64,000 nucleotides of DNA from Tunturiibacter empetritectus (lineage in GTDB: Bacteria; Acidobacteriota; Terriglobia; Terriglobales; Acidobacteriaceae): the NCBI RefSeq assembly GCF_014201375.1, contig NZ_JACHDZ010000001.1, forward strand, positions 909,206-973,205. Direction: 5' to 3'. Position 1 is the stretch's first letter; every line of letters starts with the position of its first letter. Of the stretch, positions 45,439 through 54,312 are shown one piece after another. The notes below the pieces were generated by a model that saw nothing but the letters and a program-made list of their open reading frames with translations, did not search any database and had not been told where the DNA came from. Position numbers and translations under genes: made by a program.

Positions 45439-45876
45439 GAAACCCCTTTCGTGCGTCGAGTGACTTGCACTGCGAACACTGTAAATCACAGAACAGCTAT
45501 CCGATGCAACGTCTCGGATCGAAGTTTCTAGTGAATGGCGGTTTCCTCAACTTTGCGGAGAGGACGTCTTCTTAAGGATTAGACGAGTCCGTTGCTGAAA
45601 GATATCGAAAAATATCCCGGGTTGCATCTGACAGAGGTGAGATAAAGCCCGTAAGGGTCTTGGCAAATGATTCGCGGTGAAGACGGGAGCGCGCAACCTA
45701 ATTGGAGGACGGGGCATCTTCCTAAGCAAGGCATTGAGACCGTGCGGTTGGGCGGACGAGGCGGCGTATTTTTCGGACCGGATATGAGATCCGATAGATT
45801 AGAAATCTTCAAGTTGAGTTATAAAGGGCGGAGAGGCAGATTCCGCACCTGAAGCCTGAAAAAGAGGAGAATGAGC
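45439..45876. other. Long divergent intergenic region
   Basis: A 438-base gap with lower GC than its surroundings. It must hold the promoters of the BON lipoprotein and the YtxH gene. I see no repeat of the families listed, no clear terminator and no convincing protein; a frame at 45667-45852 has weak composition. A regulatory RNA is possible but nothing identifies one. Confidence 0.5.
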
Positions 45877-46272
45877 ATGTCAGATAGCGACAACGAGAGT
45901 GGAGTAAGTGGATTTGGTTGGTTCCTGGCGGGACTGGGGATTGGTGCTCTGGTGGGGGTGTTGTATGCTCCGAAGGCTGGGAAAGAGACGCGCGAAGATT
46001 TGGTAGCGAGCGCTCTGGATGCCAAGGATAAGGCAGCGGTTCTGGCGCAGCAGGCGCAGGATCGCGCGGCTGTTTTGGCCTCACAAGGAAAGCAACAGAT
46101 GGGTGAGTACGTCGATCGTGGCAAGGAGTACTATGACCGCGGCCGGACGCAATGGGCTCAGTATGTTGAGAAGGGCAAGGGATTGGTGCAGGAGCATCAG
46201 GATAAGGTGTCTGCTGCAATTGATGCGGGCAAAGAAGCGTATACGAGCACGACGAGCGAATCTCACTCGTAA
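45877..46272 (+). CDS. YtxH-domain stress protein
   Basis: A 131-residue YtxH-family protein. One membrane helix (FGWFLAGLGIGALVGVLYAP, about 12-31) ends in the family signature LYAPKAGKETRE. A long hydrophilic helix with heptad-like KDKAAVLAQQAQDRAAVLASQ repeats follows. Related proteins belong to general-stress regulons in Bacillus. I place the start at the second ATG (45877), because GAGGAG at 45864-45869 is seven bases upstream of it and only one base from the first ATG at 45871. A strong terminator follows, then a DUF948-like gene, the same pairing as ytxH/ytxG. Confidence 0.85.
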   Translation: MSDSDNESGVSGFGWFLAGLGIGALVGVLYAPKAGKETREDLVASALDAKDKAAVLAQQAQDRAAVLASQGKQQMGEYVDRGKEYYDRGRTQWAQYVEKGKGLVQEHQDKVSAAIDAGKEAYTSTTSESHS

Positions 46273-46304
46273 AACGGTTGTCTGTTAGTCGTTTCTGATA
46301 GTCT

Positions 46305-46342
46305 GGCCCGGTCGACCGTTGCTGGCGACCGGGCCTTATGAT
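46305..46342 (+). terminator. Terminator after the YtxH gene
   Basis: GGCCCGGTCG (46305-46314) and CGACCGGGCC (46326-46335) form a perfect 10-bp stem with an 11-base loop, followed by the T-rich TTATGATTGTTAT. Confidence 0.85.
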
Positions 46343-46376
46343 TGTTATCTCGTAACTTGAGGGATTGAGAGACGTT

Positions 46377-46955
46377 ATGGAAGCGATGCGGATCGTGGTG
46401 TCAGGAATGTGGCTGCAGGACCCGGACTCGCTTTCGTCGGGGAACTCGAAGCTGTTGATGGTCTTTGTCGGCATGGTTGCGGTTGCGCTGGTCGTGCAGG
46501 CGATTGCTCTGATCGCAATGGCTCTTGGCGCGGCGAAGGCGAGGAAGCGCGGGCTTGAGATTGTGGAAGAGCTCCGCACGAAGGTGATGCCGATTCTGGA
46601 TAGTTCTCATGGATTTATTCAGGACACTGCGCCGAAGATGAAGATCATCACGGAGAACTTTGTTGAGACGAGTCATGTGATTCGTACCAAAGCGCAGGAG
46701 TTTGATTTGACTGCGAGCGATTTGAATTCGAAGACACGCGCGCAGGTGGCACGGGTGGATGGGATGGTGACTTCGGTTCTGAATACTACCTCGGACATCT
46801 CGGAGACGGTGCAGCGGGGATTCAAGATTCCGGTTCGGGAGTTTTCGGGGCTGATGAATGGGCTGAAGGCTGGGCTGGACGTTCTGGTGGGACGGACGAA
46901 GGGGTCCGGGGGTGGGCGGCAGAACGGACGGCGCGACTCTGATCCGGGGTGGTAA
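46377..46955 (+). CDS. DUF948-like membrane-anchored protein
   Basis: A protein of about 192 residues with one N-terminal membrane helix (KLLMVFVGMVAVALVVQAIALIA) and a long helical, coiled-coil-prone cytoplasmic part (EIVEELRTKVMPILDSSHGF, then ETSHVIRTKAQEFDLTASDL). This is the layout of DUF948/YtxG proteins. It follows the YtxH gene across a terminator, so it probably has its own promoter. The start is ATG 46377; TTG 46365 and ATG 46386 are in the same frame. The tail is Gly/Arg-rich. Confidence 0.78.
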   Translation: MEAMRIVVSGMWLQDPDSLSSGNSKLLMVFVGMVAVALVVQAIALIAMALGAAKARKRGLEIVEELRTKVMPILDSSHGFIQDTAPKMKIITENFVETSHVIRTKAQEFDLTASDLNSKTRAQVARVDGMVTSVLNTTSDISETVQRGFKIPVREFSGLMNGLKAGLDVLVGRTKGSGGGRQNGRRDSDPGW

Positions 46956-46986
46956 CGGACCTGGGTGGTAGCTCTCTGAATTATTG

Positions 46987-48111
46987 TCAGGTGATCCAGC
47001 CACCCCCGACTACCTCGTCTTCCTGATAGAAGACTGCGGACTGGCCGGGGGTGATTGCGCGTTGGGGCTCGTCGAAGAGGGCGTGGACCGTTTGGTCGTC
47101 GACGCGGCTGAGCGTGGCCATGGCCGGGGTGTGGCGATGGCGGATCTTGATGCTGACTCGGATGGCGTCGCCCGCGGCCAGGCTGGGGATGGAGATCCAG
47201 TTGAGGCGGTTGGCGAAGAGATCGCGGGAGAGGAGATCTTCGTCGGAGCCTACGTTGACCTGGTGGGAGTCGGGGTGGATGGCGAGGACATAGAGTGGGT
47301 TCGGCGAGGTGAGGCCGAGGCCCTTGCGCTGACCGACGGTGAAGCTCTGGATGCCCTCGTGGTGGCCGATGACCTCGCCGGTGGTGGTGACGAGTTCGCC
47401 TGCGGTGTTGGGGAGGTCTTCGCCCTGCTCGTCGAGGTAGGCCTTGAGGAAGGTGTTGTAGTCGCCGCCGGGGATGAAGCAGATCTCCTGGGAGTCGGAC
47501 TTCTGGGCAACGGCGAGACCTGCGTCTGCGGCCATCTGGCGGACGGCGGGCTTTTGCATCTCGCCGAGGGGGAAGATGGTGCGGCTGAGCTGCTCCTGGG
47601 TGAGGCCGAAGAGGAAGTAGGTCTGGTCCTTGGACTTGTCTTCGGGGCGGGAGAGGATCCAACGTCCGCGTGCTTCGTCGAAGCGGTTGCGGGCGTAGTG
47701 GCCAGTGGCGATGCGGTCGGCGCCGATCTGGCGGGCGGTGGTGAGGAGCTGGTCGAACTTGAGGTGGTTGTTGCAGAGGGTGCAGGGGATGGGGGTGCGG
47801 CCGGCGAGGTACTCGCTGACGAAGGGCTTGACGACGTCGGCTTCGAAGCGCTCCTGCTGGTTGACGACGTAGTAGGGGATGTCGAGCTGCTCGGCGACGT
47901 GGCGGGCGTCGTAGACGTCGTCGATGGAGCAGCAGCGGCCCTGGACGGCCTCGGGCATGCCCTCGTGTCCGGCGAGGCGGCGCTGGTTCCAGAGCTGGAG
48001 GGTGAGGCCGACGAGGTCGTGGCCCTGAGCGCGCAGGAGGGCAGCTACGGCGGAGGAGTCGACTCCTCCGGACATGGCGACCGCTATCGTGTTGTTGGGC
48101 TCAGTGGGCAT
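46987..48111 (-). CDS. mnmA: tRNA-specific 2-thiouridylase MnmA
   Basis: ATP-pyrophosphatase that thiolates U34 of tRNAs for Lys, Glu and Gln, using sulfur relayed from a cysteine desulfurase. The PP-loop SGGVDS is at 14-19. The catalytic cysteines are Cys113 in CTLCNNHLKF and Cys211 in DSQEICFIPGG, and ATGHYAR is intact. The 374-residue length is normal. Residues DSQEIC and GLGLTSPNPLYV are standard. It is convergent with the DUF948-like gene, 31 bases apart. The likely sulfur donor, the cysteine desulfurase at 62-63 kb, is not adjacent. Confidence 0.97.
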   Translation of the reverse strand: MPTEPNNTIAVAMSGGVDSSAVAALLRAQGHDLVGLTLQLWNQRRLAGHEGMPEAVQGRCCSIDDVYDARHVAEQLDIPYYVVNQQERFEADVVKPFVSEYLAGRTPIPCTLCNNHLKFDQLLTTARQIGADRIATGHYARNRFDEARGRWILSRPEDKSKDQTYFLFGLTQEQLSRTIFPLGEMQKPAVRQMAADAGLAVAQKSDSQEICFIPGGDYNTFLKAYLDEQGEDLPNTAGELVTTTGEVIGHHEGIQSFTVGQRKGLGLTSPNPLYVLAIHPDSHQVNVGSDEDLLSRDLFANRLNWISIPSLAAGDAIRVSIKIRHRHTPAMATLSRVDDQTVHALFDEPQRAITPGQSAVFYQEDEVVGGGWIT

Positions 48112-48284
48112 GGCTCTGTTCTATTTTCTCATCTCTCACTTTGCCAGAAGGAGATACCCCCTCCCCCGTAGCAAAAGTGTGCAAAGTCTTCAAAAGATAG
48201 AGCTTAGGTCTCAACCAGCTGATCCGGTTTCGTGGTTAAGTCCCATTTTTAGTGGCTTCCAGCGGCAAAGTATTCATTCTAAAT

Positions 48285-48319
48285 AAGAAAGCTGAACCTT
48301 GGTTTGGCTCGGCTTTCTT
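48285..48319. terminator. Hairpin, possible bidirectional terminator
   Basis: AAGAAAGCTGA (48285-48295) and TCGGCTTTCTT (48309-48319) pair at 10 of 11 positions with a 13-base loop. A/T-rich ends suit termination in either direction, though no long T-run follows. Confidence 0.5.
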
Positions 48320-48479
48320 CTCGATGTGAGAACCCTACTTCTTTAAGTATAGCGGTTCGATGAAACTGATACGCCACGCGATTTCGCTGGATTGGCGCGG
48401 GTTTTGGTGATTTGGGGCTTGACAGGTTTTCTTTGAATTCGACTCGGTGTCGATTCAAAATATTCTCCGAAACGAACGG

Positions 48480-48552
48480 CGGACCTCAGCGGCTAAAGCC
48501 GCAATGCAGCCAAAGCTCTTGCGGCACGGCTGAAGCCGTGCCCTTAACAATA
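48480..48552 (+). repeat. Dispersed repeat, family F, copy 2
   Basis: ACCTCAGCGGCTAAAGCCGC, a short spacer, then GGCACGGCTGAAGCCGTGCC and CTTAACAA. It is the same series as at 16119-16193, with a different spacer (about 20 bases) between the two palindromes. Confidence 0.8.
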
Positions 48553-48627
48553 CGGTTAATGCACGGTTGGTAGGGTGGCACGGTTGGTGGGTGGTGGGGG
48601 CGAGATCGGATAGAGGTGGGTTGGTTG

Positions 48628-48661
48628 GTGGACTGCGCTCTCAGCGCGGAGCGCAGTCCAC
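48628..48661. terminator. Perfect 13-bp inverted repeat after the mannosidase gene
   Basis: GTGGACTGCGCTC (48628-48640) and GAGCGCAGTCCAC (48649-48661) with an 8-base loop. It lies ten bases past the stop of the minus-strand GH38 gene. No T-run follows on that strand, so it may be an RNA-stabilising hairpin or another dispersed repeat rather than a classical terminator. Confidence 0.6.
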
Positions 48662-48670
48662 GGATAACTA

Positions 48671-51600
48671 CTATTTTGCGGTGGCGGTGGGGGTTGGGTA
48701 GATGGCCTGGAGGGTCAGGATCTCGTAGGGTTTGATGGGGACGGTGACTACGTCTCCGGTGAGGGGGAGGTGGTCGCCTTCGGGTTTCTCCATCATGTTG
48801 GATTCGATGGCGTAGGTGGCTCCGTGGGGGATGTGGAGTTTGACTTCGGATGCGGTGCCGGCCCACTCGTACATGCGGAAGACCAAGGCGTTGGAGTCTT
48901 CGGCTTTTTTGATGGCGGTGAGGGTTACGTTGGGGTTTTCGATGCTAGCGAAGGAGTGTTCGGCGGGGAGGGTTCCGGTGTGGGCGAAGACCTGCTGGGC
49001 TTTGAGTGGGTCGTTGAGCTCGTAGCCGCGGCGGACGGTCTGCGCTTGCTTCCAGGTGCCGGTGTGGGGGTAGAGGGCGTAGACGAAGTGCTGGTGGCCG
49101 CGGTCGGCTTCGGCGTCAGGCCAGGTGGGGGAGCGGAGGAGGGTGATGCGGAGGGTGTTGCCGACGGCGTCGTAGCCGTACTTGGAGTCGTTGAGGATTG
49201 AGAGGCCCTGGTGGTCGTCGCCTAGGTCGGCCCAGCGCATGGCGGGGACTTCGAACTGGGCCTTCTCCCAGGAGTTGTTGCGGGTGGTGGGGCGCTCGAT
49301 GGAGCCGTAGGGGATCTCGTAGGTGGCTTTACCGCTGGTGGCGGCTAGGGGGAAGGCGGCTTTGAGGAGGACGTGGGTCTCGTGCCAGTCGATGTCGTTA
49401 GTGATGCGGACGGTGTCGGCTCCGGCGTCGAGAGAAATGTCTTGAACAAATTTTGAGGACTGCCAATGACGGGTGATGCGTACGCTTTCGCCCTGTTGGC
49501 CGTCTGCAATTAGTTGGATCGAATCGACCTGGCTGATGGGTGTCATCGTGCCGTCAAGAGTCCCCGGGTCGATGTTCCAGGCGTCATATTGCTTGGGGGT
49601 GTCTTTGAAGGTCTGGAGCTGGTTGCCACAACCGTTGGGAGCGATGAATTCTTTATCGTCGTGCAATAGCCTTTTAATGCAGCCAGTGCTCTTGTCAATC
49701 TCCACTGACAAGTTCTCATTCCCCAAAATAATCGAATTGTCAGGAGGGCGCTGTCTCCAAGCTAGTTGACCTTGGATCGAGGTCTCTGCGATGGGCTGTT
49801 CTCCATTCACTCCGCTTGCGTTCAAAACTTTGTAGCCCTGAGAAGGCACATTGGACGACCGAACAAGAACTTTGAAGGTATTTGTTGCGTCGTCGTGGTG
49901 GAGTACCGTGATCGGCAAGACTCGATTCTGCTCGTCTTTCAATGAAATTGAATCGGAGTGCTCGGGGAGCTGAACCGTAGCTTCGAACGTTTCTGAGCGG
50001 GGCCATGCAAGTGTGTTTGTGACGAGAATCGGTACGCCAGATTTGACGCGGGTATCGATGCGGGCGGCGAGGGTGTTGAGGGAGTTGTCGGCGATCTCTT
50101 TGTCGGCGTGGAAGACTTCGGTGTAGTCGCGTTGGGCGTCTTTGTAGATGACGGCTATGCCGGAGCCGGCTGCGAGGTCGTGGAAGCCGTTGAAGGTGAT
50201 TTTTTTCCAGTTCTCGGTGAGTTCGGCGTTGGGGTAGGGCTGGCCGTCTAGCCAGGCCAGGGAGGCTAGTTTTTCTGCGTCGAGGGTGGCTACTTCGCTG
50301 GTGCGCATGTTGCGTTTGTGCGCGGCCTGCGTGGTGTAGACGCCGCGGTGATACTCGAAGTAGAGCTCGTCTTTCCATGTTGGAATGCCGAGGGCTCCGT
50401 TCGCGGCTGGTGGGGCGGTGTAGCCCTTCGCGATGCTGTCATAGTCCCATGTCGGGGAGTTGGGGTTGAGGCTCTTTTCTACGTTGGTGAAATAGTTTTG
50501 CGCGGTGTGGTAGCGCATGGTGGGGACGGCGTCGTGATCTTTGGAGCCTGCGGCGATCCAGTGGTCGGCCTGGTCGAGCATGGCGCGGGTGGGGCCGCCG
50601 CCGTGGTCGCCGATGCCGTAGAGGTCGAGCATCTCGGTGGTGCCGGGGTTGCGGTCGGCGGACTCGGCGAAGTCTGCGGAGATGCGGGTGGGGTTGACGT
50701 TGTCGTGGACGTAGTCGGTGGGGAAGTAGGTGAGGACTTTGCTGCCGTCGGGCGACTCCCACCAGAAGAGGCGGAAGGGGAGCTGGTTGGTGTCGTTCCA
50801 GTGCATCTTTTGCGTGACGAAGTAGTCGAGGCCGGAGCGCTTGTAGATCTGGGGGAGCTGCCAGTTGTAGCCGAAGGAGTCGGGGTTCCAGCCGATGCGG
50901 GCGGTGACGCCGTACTGCTGCTGGAAGTAGCGCTGGCCGAGGAGGAGCTGGCGGACCTGGGATTCGCCGTCGGGGAGGTTGAGGTCGGGTTCGACCCACA
51001 TGCCGCCGACGATCTCCCAACGGCCCTCTTTGACGCGCTGCTTGATCTGCTCGTTGAGCGCGGGATACTTTTCGGCCATCCACTCGGTGTACTGCGCGGC
51101 GGATTGGGAGAAGGTGTAGTCGGGGTACTCGTTCATGAGCTGGAGCGCGGTGGTGAAGGTGCGCTTGACGACGTCGATGGTTTCGCTGCGGGGCCAGAGC
51201 CAGGCGGCGTCGATGTGGGAGTTTCCGGCGAGGTCGATTTTGGCTTCGGCGAGGACGGGGTGGAGGGTGGTGAGGATCTCCTGGGCGTGGCGGAGGGATT
51301 TGTCGAAGGCGGCCTGGTCGGCGGAGGCGAGGGCGTTGGTGTCGATGGCGGCTACGGCCTCTTCAACTTTGGGGAGGAGGTCTGGGCGCGGGGTGGGGAG
51401 TGCGGGGAGGAGGTTGGCGGCGGCGATGCACTGGATGCGGATGTCGTCTGGGGATGGGCGGGCGTTGGCGCCGGTGGCGTTGGGATTTGGCTCGATGGTG
51501 AGGCGGACGCCGGAGAAGTTCTTGTCGTCGACGGTCTGGAGGAGTTTGACGGCTACGAGGATCTTGTCGCCGGGGTGGGCGGGTTCGAAGAGGACGATGG

Positions 51601-52018
51601 GTTCGAGGTCTTCGCCGAGGGCGACACGCTTGCCGTTGAAGTAGATGATCTCGGGGACGGCACCGTTGGCGTCGGAGCGGAACTGGAAGGAGATGCGGGC
51701 GCCGGTGATGTCGTAGCCGTTGAGGGTCCTGGGGACTTCGATCTGGCGGCGATACCAGACGGCCTCGTGGGGGGCTTTGGATTTGGGCTGGACGAGGGTC
51801 CAGGAGGAGTCGTCGAGGGTGGGAGATTCGCCGTGGGGGATGTCGCCTACGTGGAAGCGCCAGTCGCCTGCGGGGAGGGAGTTGAGGGTCTCGAGGGTGT
51901 GGAGCTTGGCTGCGGCTGCGGGTGAGAGGTTTTTCTGTTCGCGGACTGGAGTGAAGGATTGGGCGAGGAGGGGGGTGCAGGAGAGCAGGAGGGCGAGCGA
52001 GAGCCGGCTAAGACGCAT
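48671..52018 (-). CDS. Exported GH38 alpha-mannosidase
   Basis: A large glycoside hydrolase of 1115 residues with a signal peptide (MRLSRLSLALLLSCTPLLAQ). A beta-sandwich domain (about 45-180, with GYDITGARISFQFRS) precedes the GH38 catalytic domain. That domain opens DLAGNSHIDAAWLWP, with the zinc ligands His268 and Asp270. The nucleophile Asp380 lies in WNPDSFGYNWQLP. C-terminal beta domains follow. The substrate is probably alpha-mannosides of plant or microbial polymers outside the cytoplasm. The zone 49430-50050 is less G-skewed than the rest of the gene. No ribosome binding site is obvious. Confidence 0.92.
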   Translation of the reverse strand: MRLSRLSLALLLSCTPLLAQSFTPVREQKNLSPAAAAKLHTLETLNSLPAGDWRFHVGDIPHGESPTLDDSSWTLVQPKSKAPHEAVWYRRQIEVPRTLNGYDITGARISFQFRSDANGAVPEIIYFNGKRVALGEDLEPIVLFEPAHPGDKILVAVKLLQTVDDKNFSGVRLTIEPNPNATGANARPSPDDIRIQCIAAANLLPALPTPRPDLLPKVEEAVAAIDTNALASADQAAFDKSLRHAQEILTTLHPVLAEAKIDLAGNSHIDAAWLWPRSETIDVVKRTFTTALQLMNEYPDYTFSQSAAQYTEWMAEKYPALNEQIKQRVKEGRWEIVGGMWVEPDLNLPDGESQVRQLLLGQRYFQQQYGVTARIGWNPDSFGYNWQLPQIYKRSGLDYFVTQKMHWNDTNQLPFRLFWWESPDGSKVLTYFPTDYVHDNVNPTRISADFAESADRNPGTTEMLDLYGIGDHGGGPTRAMLDQADHWIAAGSKDHDAVPTMRYHTAQNYFTNVEKSLNPNSPTWDYDSIAKGYTAPPAANGALGIPTWKDELYFEYHRGVYTTQAAHKRNMRTSEVATLDAEKLASLAWLDGQPYPNAELTENWKKITFNGFHDLAAGSGIAVIYKDAQRDYTEVFHADKEIADNSLNTLAARIDTRVKSGVPILVTNTLAWPRSETFEATVQLPEHSDSISLKDEQNRVLPITVLHHDDATNTFKVLVRSSNVPSQGYKVLNASGVNGEQPIAETSIQGQLAWRQRPPDNSIILGNENLSVEIDKSTGCIKRLLHDDKEFIAPNGCGNQLQTFKDTPKQYDAWNIDPGTLDGTMTPISQVDSIQLIADGQQGESVRITRHWQSSKFVQDISLDAGADTVRITNDIDWHETHVLLKAAFPLAATSGKATYEIPYGSIERPTTRNNSWEKAQFEVPAMRWADLGDDHQGLSILNDSKYGYDAVGNTLRITLLRSPTWPDAEADRGHQHFVYALYPHTGTWKQAQTVRRGYELNDPLKAQQVFAHTGTLPAEHSFASIENPNVTLTAIKKAEDSNALVFRMYEWAGTASEVKLHIPHGATYAIESNMMEKPEGDHLPLTGDVVTVPIKPYEILTLQAIYPTPTATAK

Positions 52019-52132
52019 AAAGGCAAGGGTAGCAAATGCATGCGGGAACTCACAACGGAGTCGTCGTGTGATTTGGTCCGCGAGAGCTCTGATCGGCGGG
52101 CTCTGATCGGCGGGCTGATGGTGTTGGGCGGA

Positions 52133-52468
52133 TCAGACGGTCAGGTCGTGGATTGGGGCGTCGGGGGCGTTGGCTTTGACGGACTCGATGCCGGCGTCGC
52201 GCGCGGTGGTGGTGGTGTAGGTTTCGCTGGTGCCGATGACCTGATGGTTGGCGGCTTTGAGGTTGAACATGGGCTGGCCGTTCTTGGCTTCTTTACGCTC
52301 GTAGTGAGCATCGATGGGGGCGTTCTTCCTGACCGACTCGATGCCATTTTCGGCGGAGGACTTGCCGACGTACATCTCGCTGGCCAGGATGATCTGGCCG
52401 TTGCCGGCCTTGAGGTGGAAGTAGAACTCGCCGTCTTTTGCCTTCTTGATCTCGAACGTGCCTGCCAT
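52133..52468 (-). CDS. YegP-type DUF1508 protein
   Basis: A 111-residue protein with two tandem DUF1508 repeats of about 50 residues. The first has GTFEIKKAKDGEFYFHLKAGNG, QIILASEMYVGKSSAENGIESV and RKNA; the second repeats HYERKEAKNGQPMFNLKAANHQ, VIGTSETYTTTTARDAGIESV and KANA. Two repeats is the usual YegP form. The function is unknown. AAGGAG lies seven bases before the ATG. A possible promoter must lie in the 146 bases shared with the divergent serine hydrolase gene. Confidence 0.92.
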   Translation of the reverse strand: MAGTFEIKKAKDGEFYFHLKAGNGQIILASEMYVGKSSAENGIESVRKNAPIDAHYERKEAKNGQPMFNLKAANHQVIGTSETYTTTTARDAGIESVKANAPDAPIHDLTV

Positions 52469-52614
52469 GAATTCTCCTTGAGAGGGAAGCGTTGGTGTCG
52501 TTTGCGAGGGCCGGATTTTTGCTGATTCGGATTGTAGCTCGTGTTTGAGCCGGGGGTTGAGAATTTATTGCAGAGGGGTGGTGGGTGGACGAGGGCGCTG
52601 GTAGTCTTTCGTGC

Positions 52615-54039
52615 ATGATGAATCTGCGAGTTAGAGCGGCGGCGGTCTTTGGACTAGGTTTTGTAACGATGGGTGCGGCGTGGGCGCAGAACTCGCTGCC
52701 GACGGCTACGGCGACGGGGATCGATGCGGCGGCGGCAGAGGTGCTGAAGGCTACCGGGGTGCCGAGTGCTTCGGTGGCGGTGGTGCAGGGCGGGAAGATC
52801 GCTTATGTGAAGGCGTATGGGAAGGCTCGGCTGGAGCCGGTGATGCTGGCGGAGCCGGGGATGCAGTACTCGATCGGGTCGGTGAGCAAACAGTTTACTG
52901 CGGCGATTATTTTGCTGCTGGTGCAGGATGGCGGGGTGAAGCTGGACGATCCGGTGGGGAAGTATCTGCCGGAGCTGACGCGGGCGAGCGATGTGACGGT
53001 GCGGCAGGTGCTGTCGATGACCTCGGGGTACCAGGACTTCTGGCCGGAGGACTATGTGATGACGTCGATGATGCAGCCGGCGACGCCGCAGCACATTCTG
53101 GATGTGTGGGCGAAGAAGCCGCTGGACTTCGAGCCGGGGACCAAGTGGCAGTACTCGAATACGAACTATGTGATTGCGGGACGGATCGCGGAGATTGTCG
53201 CGGGGAAGCCGCTGATCGAGCAGTTGCAGGAGCGGATCTTTCGGCCGTTGAAGATGACGGGGGTGCTGAACTCGGACGCGAGCAGGCTGCCGGCGAATGA
53301 TCCGACGGGATACTACCAGCATGCGCTCGGGCCGCTGCGGCCGGCTCCGCAGGAGGGTGCGGGGTGGATGTTTGCGGCGGGAGAGTTGGCGATGCCGGCG
53401 AGCGATCTGGCGCTGTGGAATATCAGTTTGATGAATAGGACGCTGCTGGCGCCGCCTTCCTATGACGAGATGTTTACTGAGGTGAAGCTGAAGGATGGCA
53501 GCGGCACTCACTATGGGCTTGGCGTGCAGGTGAGCGCGCGGGATGGGCATCGGGTGATCTCTCATAGCGGGGAGGTGTCGGGGTTTGTTTCGCAGAATTC
53601 GGTGTTTCCTGACGATAAGGTTGCGGTGACGGTGCTGACGAATGAAGATGCTTCGAGCGCCGCGGGCGCATTGGCGCGGAAGATCGCTCCGCTGGTGCTG
53701 GGCGGGAGTGCTGCGGCAAGTGCCTCGGATGGAACGGCGGCGGCAGAGAGGCGGGCGCTTGCGATCTTTACGGGGCTGCAGGAGGGGAGGCTGGATCGGT
53801 CGCAGCTGACTGCATTTTGCGACGCGTACTTTACCGAGGAGGCGGTGGGGGACTTTGCCGGCAGCCTGAAGCCGCTGGGGGTGCCAGGCAGCTTCAAGCA
53901 GATGGATGAGGAGTTGCGTGGCGGGATGACGTTTCGCGTCTTCGAGGTGAGTTTTCCGGATAGAAAATTGCGGGTGACGACGTATGAGGAGCCGGATGGA
54001 AAGCTGGAGCAGTATCTGGTGATTCCTTCGGGGAGCTAG
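52615..54039 (+). CDS. Exported serine hydrolase (beta-lactamase class C fold)
   Basis: A 474-residue periplasmic hydrolase. The signal peptide is MMNLRVRAAAVFGLGFVTMGAAWAQ. The catalytic motif SxxK is SVSK at 89-92, YxN is YSN at 180-182 and the HxG triad is in HSGEVSG. The C-terminal part beyond the fold (about 380-474, EGRLDRSQLTAFCDAYF and following) is an extra domain seen in some esterase-like members. It may be an esterase or peptidase rather than a true beta-lactamase, which cannot be decided from sequence. ATG 52615 is followed directly by a second ATG. Confidence 0.88.
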   Translation: MMNLRVRAAAVFGLGFVTMGAAWAQNSLPTATATGIDAAAAEVLKATGVPSASVAVVQGGKIAYVKAYGKARLEPVMLAEPGMQYSIGSVSKQFTAAIILLLVQDGGVKLDDPVGKYLPELTRASDVTVRQVLSMTSGYQDFWPEDYVMTSMMQPATPQHILDVWAKKPLDFEPGTKWQYSNTNYVIAGRIAEIVAGKPLIEQLQERIFRPLKMTGVLNSDASRLPANDPTGYYQHALGPLRPAPQEGAGWMFAAGELAMPASDLALWNISLMNRTLLAPPSYDEMFTEVKLKDGSGTHYGLGVQVSARDGHRVISHSGEVSGFVSQNSVFPDDKVAVTVLTNEDASSAAGALARKIAPLVLGGSAAASASDGTAAAERRALAIFTGLQEGRLDRSQLTAFCDAYFTEEAVGDFAGSLKPLGVPGSFKQMDEELRGGMTFRVFEVSFPDRKLRVTTYEEPDGKLEQYLVIPSGS

Positions 54040-54093
54040 TGGGGTTTCAGGTGAGGTGGTGGCTGATGCAGCGGTGATGAGACAAACAGATCC

Positions 54094-54124
54094 TTGCCGG
54101 ATGACAACCGTTGCCGGATGACAA
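54094..54124 (+). repeat. 14-bp direct repeat
   Basis: TTGCCGGATGACAA occurs at 54094-54107 and again at 54111-54124, three bases apart, in the 273-base gap before the pseudokinase gene. It may be an operator or a small fragment of the GGATGAC-type dispersed repeats. The rest of the gap holds nothing I can name. Confidence 0.6.
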
Positions 54125-54312
54125 ACTGACAGACAGAGGACGTGTCGGGGATGATGCTCCGGTACCCGTTGAGTGACGCCGCGCAATAAAGGATAATAGT
54201 GCGTGGTGATGAGGCGTATGGTTGCCGCAGGGCTTTTCGTCGTCCCTCTTTGTTTTATTTTGCCTTTTGTGGCTTTCTCCCTTGAGTCAATACTTAGGAC
54301 GGTGGATCAGAC

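Larger units (their letters stand above)
48112..48670. other. 559-base intergenic region with hairpins and a repeat
   Basis: Contents in order: an AT-richer part upstream of mnmA, a hairpin at 48285-48319, a family F repeat at 48480-48552, and a perfect 13-bp inverted repeat at 48628-48661 just beyond the mannosidase stop. I find no protein or tRNA gene in it. Confidence 0.6.

Noticed and set aside
45667-45852. Small gene in the gap before the YtxH gene
   Set aside because: No ribosome binding site, weak composition and no recognisable pattern; left as intergenic.
50318-51925. A 535-codon plus-strand open frame
   Set aside because: Reverse side of the GH38 gene; Gly/Val/Asp-rich and without any family motif, while the minus strand has the full set of GH38 motifs.
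54281-54301. Second HAIR operator before the pseudokinase gene
   Set aside because: CTTGAGT is a perfect left half-site, but the position of the right half reads TAGGACG, so the inverted repeat is absent.
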